A DNA stretch of 64,000 nt from Bacteroidales bacterium. GTDB lineage: Bacteria; Bacteroidota; Bacteroidia; Bacteroidales; F082. The stretch covers positions 27,058 through 91,057 of the forward strand of contig JAGCCO010000029.1 of assembly GCA_017651645.1 (NCBI GenBank), in the 5' to 3' direction. Positions 57,649-64,000 of the stretch are shown here, piece after piece (within the stretch, counting starts at the first letter, position 1; every line of letters begins with the position of its first letter). The position numbers were made by a program, and so were the translations under genes. The notes beneath the pieces were generated by a model. That model made no database searches, had not been told where the DNA came from, and saw only the letters and a list, made by a program, of their open reading frames with translations.

Positions 57649-57927
57649 ATGGATTTTTCTTACAAAGTAAGCATTGAGGATAGGTGTAAAAACCTACCCT
57701 TTGACGCTCTTGAAGAGCTTGGTAACGAAGATGGCAGTTGTACTTTTTTGGATAACACAGACACGTACATCGACGGGTACATTGAGCAGCTTCTCGATAG
57801 GTCGCTGACATGGGATAACGTAAGAGAACTAATCGGTGGCGAGGTAGAGTCGGTTTTCAACATCGGCTTTCTTGCGGGCTGTCTGTGCGGGTATAAAAAA
57901 CACGCGGAGCTGCTTGGAAAGAAATAA
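57649..57927 (+). CDS. hypothetical early protein, 92 aa (second copy of 304-582)
   Basis: Identical to the gene at 304-582. Confidence 0.75.
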   Translation: MDFSYKVSIEDRCKNLPFDALEELGNEDGSCTFLDNTDTYIDGYIEQLLDRSLTWDNVRELIGGEVESVFNIGFLAGCLCGYKKHAELLGKK

Positions 57928-57949
57928 AAAAGTGCTACATTTGCACTAA

Positions 57950-58045
57950 AGACGCATTTCGCGGGTGCGGATAAGACTAACAATGCCTTGTTATTGGTGG
58001 ATAGACCGCGAAACTGTCCGCTTGATAGCAAGGCATTAAATTTTT
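57950..58045 (+). ncRNA. structured leader/small RNA (second copy of 605-700)
   Basis: Identical to 605-700, with the same pseudoknot pairings; its promoter is at 57936-57944. Confidence 0.6.
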
Positions 58046-58049
58046 CACA

Positions 58050-58259
58050 ATGGACAAGATTTTAAAAAAAGGACAGATGGTGTGGATAAGGCGGTCGGCA
58101 GAAGACAAGCCGAGACCCGCACACATACAAGGTCTCATCGGACGCAGTGCGACAAACACCTTGGTTTACGAGTTCAAGTACGTAGGCGGCGGATGGAGCG
58201 GCTGTGCCGACTATGACATATACGAGACCGAGGACGAAGCAAAAAACGCCCGCAAGTAG
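58050..58259 (+). CDS. hypothetical protein, 69 aa (second copy of 705-914)
   Basis: Identical to the gene at 705-914. Confidence 0.7.
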   Translation: MDKILKKGQMVWIRRSAEDKPRPAHIQGLIGRSATNTLVYEFKYVGGGWSGCADYDIYETEDEAKNARK

Positions 58260-58305
58260 GTAGGCTTTCGCGGCCTACCGAAAGCGGTTTTAAAAACACA
58301 GCAAA

Positions 58306-59175
58306 ATGGACGGATGGATAAAGATTTTTAGGTCAATGTTAGAGTGGGAGTGGTACGACGACACTAACGTTGTTAGGCTGTTTCTGCACTTGTTATTGAC
58401 CGCCAACTACGAAGACAAAAGTTGGCATGGTATAACCATTAAACGCGGACAACTTCTTACAAGCATTCAAACCTTGGCCGAACAGACACATCTCAGTTTT
58501 CAACAAACGAGAACTGCGTTATCCAAACTAAAATCAACAAGCGAAATAACAAGCAAATCAACAAACTCTTATACTCTAATAACTATCTGTAAATATGACG
58601 ATTACCAAACTCAAGAAAATAGCGAGCAACAAACGGATAACATACGAGTTAACAATCAAATAACAAACGAGCAACAAGCGACGCAACAAACGGATAACAA
58701 CAACATAAGAAATAAAGAAGAAAAGAATAATATTATTACCCCCTTATATTCCCCCAAAGGGGAAACCGCTGTAACCGAAAATGAACTCACGGAAGCCGAG
58801 GTTGAAATCATCGGACGTATTATAGACCCAACTCAAGAAAAAGAAAAAAGTTGCGCGAAAAAAGAAAAAGAAACGAAGCACAAGTACGGGGAATACGATA
58901 ACGTTCTGCTGACCGACACAGAGGCCGAGAAGCTGCGTAAAGAGTTCGGTGAAGATACACTGCCGATAGTAATGCACTTTTCCGAGTTGAAGGCCATGAA
59001 GGGCTACAAGTACAAAAGCGACTACCTTGCAATCCGCAAATGGGGCGCAGCCGCATATTACGAACATCAAAAACGAAATCAAAATGGAAACAATGCAGAC
59101 AGCTTTGCAACAATTCAAGAACGGGCTGCAAGAAGTGTCGAACTTGGGGACGCAATCTCGAGAATGTGGCCTTAG
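58306..59175 (+). CDS. replisome organiser (second copy of 961-1830)
   Basis: Identical to the gene at 961-1830. Confidence 0.85.
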   Translation: MDGWIKIFRSMLEWEWYDDTNVVRLFLHLLLTANYEDKSWHGITIKRGQLLTSIQTLAEQTHLSFQQTRTALSKLKSTSEITSKSTNSYTLITICKYDDYQTQENSEQQTDNIRVNNQITNEQQATQQTDNNNIRNKEEKNNIITPLYSPKGETAVTENELTEAEVEIIGRIIDPTQEKEKSCAKKEKETKHKYGEYDNVLLTDTEAEKLRKEFGEDTLPIVMHFSELKAMKGYKYKSDYLAIRKWGAAAYYEHQKRNQNGNNADSFATIQERAARSVELGDAISRMWP

Positions 59176-59644
59176 ACTGCCCGACGGAAGCAACCGAGTG
59201 ATTAGGACGGTTGACGAGAATACTTGCGAGGTCACAACCTACAAGGGCGAACCCGCCACCGACCGAGACATGAAGGACGCTGTCGCCATGCTTGCCATCA
59301 GTTACCCGCAAGTCAAGACAGAACTGTACGGGGTTCTGTGTGCAAGGTGGAAGGACGAAGGGTGGACTGCCGAGCGCATAAAAGACGCTATCAGCAACCT
59401 AATCGACACTTGCAAGTACCCGACATTCTCGATAGGACAGATTATGAGCTACGACCGACCGATGAAACTTTACACCCACGGGGGTTATATGTGGCTAATC
59501 AACAATGGGTTGGCGCAAGACGCGGACGCTTGCGGGGACAAATCGGACTTCGGTAAACTGTATATCGACAAGGGAAAACCAACGCAGAAGGTGTTTTTCT
59601 ATCTCAAGAAGGATGTGGAAAAATATCGGGCGCAAGCAAAATAA
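59084..59644 (+). CDS. hypothetical protein, 186 aa (second copy of 1739-2299)
   Basis: Identical to the gene at 1739-2299, with the same 92-nt overlap. Confidence 0.75.
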   Translation: METMQTALQQFKNGLQEVSNLGTQSRECGLRLPDGSNRVIRTVDENTCEVTTYKGEPATDRDMKDAVAMLAISYPQVKTELYGVLCARWKDEGWTAERIKDAISNLIDTCKYPTFSIGQIMSYDRPMKLYTHGGYMWLINNGLAQDADACGDKSDFGKLYIDKGKPTQKVFFYLKKDVEKYRAQAK

Positions 59645-59715
59645 ATCTTTAGAAAATTAAGAACATTTAAAAATTTTTATATATTTGCATACGTAAAACA
59701 AAAAAATCTATCAAA

Positions 59716-60147
59716 ATGCTAAACAAAGTAATCTTAATCGGCAACGTGGGGCAAAACCCCGAAGTGAAGGACACTCAAGCGGGTATGATTGCCCATGCGA
59801 GTCTTGCGACGAGCGAAAGCTACAAGGATAAGGAAGGAAACAGACAGACAAAGACCGAGTGGCACAGACTGACGTTCTACAAGCCGCTTTCGGAGGTAGT
59901 TAACCAATACGTCCACAAAGGCGACACAATCTATGTCGAGGGCAAGCTGTCGTACAGCGAGTACACCGACAAGGAAGGCAACAAAAAACAGTCAACCGAA
60001 ATCCAAGTGCGAGAGTTGAAGATGTTATCCAAGAAAGGGGAAAACCAATCGAAGCAGCAAGGTCAAGGCCAACCGCAGAACTTCAACTACACAACACCAA
60101 TGCCGCCGATAGAAAGCATAGAACCGAACACGGAACTTCCCTTCTAA
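59716..60147 (+). CDS. ssb: single-stranded DNA-binding protein (second copy of 2371-2802)
   Basis: Identical to the gene at 2371-2802; promoter at 59680-59688. Confidence 0.95.
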   Translation: MLNKVILIGNVGQNPEVKDTQAGMIAHASLATSESYKDKEGNRQTKTEWHRLTFYKPLSEVVNQYVHKGDTIYVEGKLSYSEYTDKEGNKKQSTEIQVRELKMLSKKGENQSKQQGQGQPQNFNYTTPMPPIESIEPNTELPF

Positions 60148-60158
60148 AAACTAAAGAT

Positions 60159-60419
60159 ATGAAAGGCGATAAACTAAAAATGGTGAAACTGAATGAAATG
60201 CAGCAAGCCGCAGTAAACTCTATCTGTGAGTACAACAACTTCTTCCTTGTGGCCGAAGGCGCAGACGGAAAACCCGTAGTCGTAATGAACTGCACAAAGG
60301 ACGTTTTCGTCTGCGGTATCAAAGATGTTATGAGAAGCCCAAAGATAGGCAATATTGTCACGGACATCGTAATTGACTATCACAATGAACACTCAGCCAA
60401 GTGCAAGAACCGTTCTTGA
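60159..60419 (+). CDS. hypothetical protein, 86 aa (second copy of 2814-3074)
   Basis: Identical to the gene at 2814-3074. Confidence 0.7.
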   Translation: MKGDKLKMVKLNEMQQAAVNSICEYNNFFLVAEGADGKPVVVMNCTKDVFVCGIKDVMRSPKIGNIVTDIVIDYHNEHSAKCKNRS

Positions 60420-60690
60420 ATGTGTGCTGTCCGTAAGTGGGTTGAGCAGAAAACGTCTGCTCTCCCAAGAACGGAAGCGCGAGGTGTTCTTCGCACGCAT
60501 GGCCTATGCCAAGATACGAAGGAACGCGGGTGTGACCGTTGAGCAAATAGGCAAAGAGATTAACCGAGACCACTCGACCGTCAGCCGAATGATTGAACTT
60601 CACAGCTACGACTTTCACTACACAAGGGAGTACCACTGCTTGTACCAAAACGTGATACAAGCGATACAAAACCAACGGAAATCGAAATGA
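60385..60690 (+). CDS. DnaA domain IV-like protein (second copy of 3040-3345)
   Basis: Identical to the gene at 3040-3345. Confidence 0.75.
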   Translation: MNTQPSARTVLECVLSVSGLSRKRLLSQERKREVFFARMAYAKIRRNAGVTVEQIGKEINRDHSTVSRMIELHSYDFHYTREYHCLYQNVIQAIQNQRKSK

Positions 60691-61556
60691 ACACATCAAA
60701 AAACGAATACAGGGCTTTCTACAAGGTGGTGGGCGGCAACGAAGGAAACAAATGCAACTACACAGCGAGATTAGACACATACGGCTGTGGCTGTTCGCAT
60801 GACTGCAAGTATTGTTACGCCAAATCGCTACTTGACTTCCGAAAACTGTGGCACCCCGAAAACCCGTCGGTGGCCAACATCAAAAAGGTAATAGCGAAAA
60901 TCAAAAAACTGCCGAAAGACCAAATAGTACGACTCGGGGGAATGACAGACTGTTTTCAGCCCATCGAGAGAGAATACGGGGTCACTTACAAAACTATCCA
61001 AGCGTTGAACGAGCAAGGAATTGGCTATCTCATCGTGACGAAGAGTAGCATGGTTGCTTGCGACGCATATAGGGATATTTTGAGAAAAGACCTTGCCCAC
61101 ATACAGATAACCGTTACTTGCACGGACGATTATTTCAACAGCACATACGAGAAGGCCACGCCGCCATCAAGAAGAATAGCGGCTATCGAAAGGCTGCAAA
61201 AGGAAGGTTTTGATGTGACGTTAAGGCTGTCCCCGTTCGTGCCCCAATTCATAGACAAAGGGGTTCTCGACATCGACATCATCAATAGCGTCCAATGTGA
61301 CAAAATCCTTGTCGAGTTTCTGCGTGTCAACTCTTGGATAAAGAAATGGTTTGACATAGACTATTCCGACTACACGGTCAAACAGAGCGGGTATTTGCAC
61401 TTGCCGTTAGAAAAGAAACTGCAATGTATCGGCCTTATCAAAGGCTTCAAGGAAATAACCGTATGCGAGGACGAGACGGAAGCGTACAACTATTGGCGGA
61501 ATAATTTCAACCCGAACCCTAAAGACTGCTGCAACCTAAGATTGCCGAACAGATGA
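60687..61556 (+). CDS. radical SAM protein (second copy of 3342-4211)
   Basis: Identical to the gene at 3342-4211. Confidence 0.85.
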   Translation: MNTSKNEYRAFYKVVGGNEGNKCNYTARLDTYGCGCSHDCKYCYAKSLLDFRKLWHPENPSVANIKKVIAKIKKLPKDQIVRLGGMTDCFQPIEREYGVTYKTIQALNEQGIGYLIVTKSSMVACDAYRDILRKDLAHIQITVTCTDDYFNSTYEKATPPSRRIAAIERLQKEGFDVTLRLSPFVPQFIDKGVLDIDIINSVQCDKILVEFLRVNSWIKKWFDIDYSDYTVKQSGYLHLPLEKKLQCIGLIKGFKEITVCEDETEAYNYWRNNFNPNPKDCCNLRLPNR

Positions 61557-62056
61557 AGCGCGAAATTTACATAGGGATAGACCCCGACGTAGAGTTGTCG
61601 GGCTTTGCGGTGCTGAACTACGCCACCCGCAAACTTGAACTTGCGTCCCTTTCCTTCACGGGCATATTGGCCGCCCTAATGCGTATCAAGGCCGAAGGTG
61701 TTGACGCAGTGGTCGTGGTTGAAGCGGGTTGGATGAACAAGGGAAATTGGCACTTGAAGTTTCACGACAACCGTGGTGTGGCAGCGGCCAAAGGCTACCA
61801 AGTAGGCAGAAACCACGAGGCGGGAAAGAAGATAATCGAGGCCGCTCAGTTCTTCGGCTACGAGGTCGTTGAGCAGAAGCCGCTGAAAAAGATATGGAAG
61901 GGCAAGGATAGGAAGATAACACGGGACGAACTTGCGGTGTTCACGGGCTACAATAAAAGCAGCAACCAAGACAGCCGTGACGCTGCGCTGTTGGCGTGGA
62001 ATGCCGCCAATCTACCGATTATAATGAACAGTAAATTTCAAAACCTAATACGATAA
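61553..62056 (+). CDS. RuvC-like resolvase (second copy of 4208-4711)
   Basis: Identical to the gene at 4208-4711. Confidence 0.85.
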   Translation: MKREIYIGIDPDVELSGFAVLNYATRKLELASLSFTGILAALMRIKAEGVDAVVVVEAGWMNKGNWHLKFHDNRGVAAAKGYQVGRNHEAGKKIIEAAQFFGYEVVEQKPLKKIWKGKDRKITRDELAVFTGYNKSSNQDSRDAALLAWNAANLPIIMNSKFQNLIR

Positions 62057-62060
62057 CGAA

Positions 62061-62339
62061 ATGGATAGCGAAAAATTGAAACGGGCGATACAGCTGCAAA
62101 AAATGATAGAGCAGTTGGATGAAGGTGTGAATGACCTAAAAAAGCAAGTAGGCCAAAAGAAAAAAGATTACTACTTCCAATTCCACGTCACCGAAGACGA
62201 GACACTCTTGATGACACCGTTCATCACATACAGACTGCACCCGTCGGAGGAAGATTTGATAAAAGAGTTGCTTTGGAAATTAGCAAACGCAATGCAGCAT
62301 GATTTAGACACATTCAAGAAAGAGTTTGAAAACCTATAA
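62061..62339 (+). CDS. hypothetical coiled-coil protein (second copy of 4716-4994)
   Basis: Identical to the gene at 4716-4994. Confidence 0.7.
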   Translation: MDSEKLKRAIQLQKMIEQLDEGVNDLKKQVGQKKKDYYFQFHVTEDETLLMTPFITYRLHPSEEDLIKELLWKLANAMQHDLDTFKKEFENL

Positions 62340-62350
62340 ACGAAAACGAA

Positions 62351-62686
62351 ATGGAAAACAAAAAACACAAGTATCACCTTGACGACCTACTCATGGCGAT
62401 AAACTTATTCGACAAAGACACGGACGTAACAGTCGATGGCATTAACGTAATCGCTGTCTGCCCGCCCGTGAAACTAACAAAGGAAGGGATAAAGAAGTTC
62501 AAGCCCGCACTCGACCTACCCGTTGACCACTTGACTGTCGTTTCCGACGACGATGCGGACTACGACGAGGATAACCCGAACAGCAAACTCGAGCTTGCTT
62601 GGCAACTGTTGTATTCCCTTGCGGGCTACTGTTCGACAAAAGACTATCAAAAGTGGTTTGAAGATGGGACGGAGACGCAGTTATGA
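62351..62686 (+). CDS. hypothetical acidic protein (second copy of 5006-5341)
   Basis: Identical to the gene at 5006-5341. Confidence 0.7.
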   Translation: MENKKHKYHLDDLLMAINLFDKDTDVTVDGINVIAVCPPVKLTKEGIKKFKPALDLPVDHLTVVSDDDADYDEDNPNSKLELAWQLLYSLAGYCSTKDYQKWFEDGTETQL

Positions 62687-63024
62687 AAATTATTGAACGG
62701 ACAAAGATGGCGGGTGACTGCTCGCAATGGTTTAACGTTACCGAGTACAAGGCCAAGACGGTCGGCGAGTTCGTTGACGAAGTTCTGCCACTTACGGCAC
62801 CGATAGGGGAACGTTATGGCGGCTTTTGGGGTGATGTACGGGTAATGAAGCGGGAGAAGGGTTATTTCGACAACAACCCCAAGTGCGAGTTCAAGGATGG
62901 TGTACTACTGACGACACTACCCGACGAGTTGCTCGGGTTGAAGATAAAGAATGTTGAGTTGTTAAGCTGTTGGAACGAATGCAAATACTACATACAAGTC
63001 AAACGGACAAGAAGAAAAAAATGA
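62683..63024 (+). CDS. hypothetical protein (second copy of 5338-5679)
   Basis: Identical to the gene at 5338-5679. Confidence 0.7.
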   Translation: MKIIERTKMAGDCSQWFNVTEYKAKTVGEFVDEVLPLTAPIGERYGGFWGDVRVMKREKGYFDNNPKCEFKDGVLLTTLPDELLGLKIKNVELLSCWNECKYYIQVKRTRRKK

Positions 63025-63152
63025 AACACGTGTGTTACATTTGGCAGACACCCGAGTTCCGTAAGAAAATCGGGAAGATAATGCAAGAGGTCTATGACGA
63101 TTTCATCGAAATTCTAAAAAAAGAACCATTAAAAGAAAGCAAAAATGAGTAG
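63021..63152 (+). CDS. hypothetical small protein (second copy of 5676-5807)
   Basis: Identical to the gene at 5676-5807. Confidence 0.6.
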   Translation: MKHVCYIWQTPEFRKKIGKIMQEVYDDFIEILKKEPLKESKNE

Positions 63153-63525
63153 TATTTATTCAAAAATCCCCGACCGCTACCAAGTGGGCGGAACGGAAAT
63201 AGAGGTGCGCCGTGTTGAGCGGTGTGACGACAATGCCATAGGTCAAGCGTTCACGGCTGCGGGCTTCATTGAGATTGCTAACAAGTACGGAAGGAATATG
63301 CAGCAGAGCGAGTCGAGCAAGGTGAACAGCTTCTACCACGAGCTCACACACACCATTCTCGGAATGATGGGTCACGAACTGAACGACGACGAGAAATTCG
63401 TCAACACATTCTCTTCATTCCTAACAGAAGCGATGAGAGACGCTGTGTTCTATGTCGGCGAAGAGAAAGAGACCCGACCCGTAAATTCGACTTTGGATAT
63501 TCCCGAAAAATACAAAGACCGTTAA
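63145..63525 (+). CDS. HELTH zincin-like protein (second copy of 5800-6180)
   Basis: Identical to the gene at 5800-6180. Confidence 0.75.
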   Translation: MSSIYSKIPDRYQVGGTEIEVRRVERCDDNAIGQAFTAAGFIEIANKYGRNMQQSESSKVNSFYHELTHTILGMMGHELNDDEKFVNTFSSFLTEAMRDAVFYVGEEKETRPVNSTLDIPEKYKDR

Positions 63526-63537
63526 AAGAAAACAAAG

Positions 63538-63783
63538 ATGGGGTTCTACAAAGCGAAAACCCTTTGGAAAAGGGGTAGATGGCGATTGGATGTTTCTTGT
63601 GCTGTCACAATGACGTGCATAGACATCCTACCGTGCCTACAAATAGGTTGGAAAAAACCGACAAGGTACATATACGGCGACGTGCACATCACATTCCGTT
63701 GGTTATTCATATTCTCGGACATCGTGTTTTCCGAAGAATGCTTGCTTCTGCAAGAGGAAAAAAAGAAAGCGGGGTTACTATGA
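63538..63783 (+). CDS. hypothetical protein, 81 aa (second copy of 6193-6438)
   Basis: Identical to the gene at 6193-6438. Confidence 0.55.
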   Translation: MGFYKAKTLWKRGRWRLDVSCAVTMTCIDILPCLQIGWKKPTRYIYGDVHITFRWLFIFSDIVFSEECLLLQEEKKKAGLL

Positions 63784-64000
63784 CACCATCACTATCAGTA
63801 ATCATACCTTGCCACAGCAACGCTTACTTCCGTGAGTGCTTGCAGTCGTTGGCAGACCAAACCGACCACGACTTCACCACGATTGTCGTGTTCGACAAGT
63901 GCGAGGACGACAGTCCGAAGATAGCGCAAGAGTTCAAAGACAGACTCAATCTCAAGATGTACGTGACGAGCGGCGGCAAACCGTCAGTTCCACGAAACGC
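63780..64000 (+). CDS. GT2 glycosyltransferase, cut by the window end (second copy of 6435-7385)
   Basis: First 73 codons of the gene at 6435-7385; truncated only because the window ends here. Confidence 0.85.
   Translation, partial: MTPSLSVIIPCHSNAYFRECLQSLADQTDHDFTTIVVFDKCEDDSPKIAQEFKDRLNLKMYVTSGGKPSVPRN

Larger units (their letters stand above)
57346..64000 (+). repeat. exact repeat of bases 1-6655 (window wraps a circular genome)
   Basis: Every gene and intergenic base compared from 57346 on equals the sequence from base 1 at an offset of 57,345. This is best read as the window continuing around a circular or circularly permuted genome, not as a biological duplication. Confidence 0.95.

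Overview
The window is a tailed-phage genome (siphovirus type, Caudoviricetes) from a host in the Bacteroidales. The host call rests on repeated promoters of the Bacteroides type (TTTG at -33, about 19 nt, then TAnnTTTGC at -7), A-rich start-codon contexts without GGAGG ribosome sites, and many proteins resembling families I know from Bacteroides phages and mobile elements. Bases 57346-64000 repeat bases 1-6655. The replicon is therefore 57,345 bp, circular or circularly permuted, and the window runs past its end. No integrase, CI-type repressor, partition system or reverse transcriptase was recognised, so the lifestyle is open, although an excisionase-like HTH protein and a duplicated operator are present.

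Layout on the unit genome. (1) 47.5-57.3 kb continuing into 1-7.4 kb, plus strand: early region. It holds many small tightly overlapping genes, a MazG-like protein, a YkgJ-type cysteine cluster protein, an exonuclease/single-strand-annealing pair, a replisome organiser, SSB, a DnaA-domain-IV-like protein, a radical SAM protein, a RuvC-like resolvase, a metallopeptidase-like protein and a GT2 glycosyltransferase. A structured RNA lies just upstream of the replication gene. (2) 7.4-24.7 kb, plus: scaffold, decoration and capsid proteins, connectors, tail tube, frameshifted tail chaperone, a 1926-residue tape measure, Dit and the tail tip. (3) 24.7-29.0 kb, plus: a lipoprotein moron, a noncoding regulatory stretch with a candidate sRNA and operator, and conserved phage genes of unknown role. 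(4) 29.1-32.9 kb, plus: AT-rich single-gene cassettes (DUF2958, SH3-like, amidoligase, class II glutamine amidotransferase, ASCH) with leaders carrying a hairpin and a boxA-like motif. (5) 32.9-33.5 kb: thymine-depleted, iteron-like repeats. (6) 33.5-36.5 kb, plus: three Arg-rich paralogues, a PAPS-reductase-like protein, a ParB-like protein and a spanin-like protein. (7) 43.4 down to 36.6 kb, minus: holin, small membrane proteins, an initiator-like tRNA, tail fibre proteins and an M15 endolysin. (8) 43.5-47.5 kb, plus: terminase subunits, portal and an ASCH protein.

Packaging genes (43.5-46.9 kb) are separated from the capsid genes (7.5 kb) by the whole early region. Lysis and receptor-binding genes form the only large minus-strand operon and converge on a bidirectional terminator at 36.55 kb. 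All functions are from reading sequence and motifs; no database search was run.
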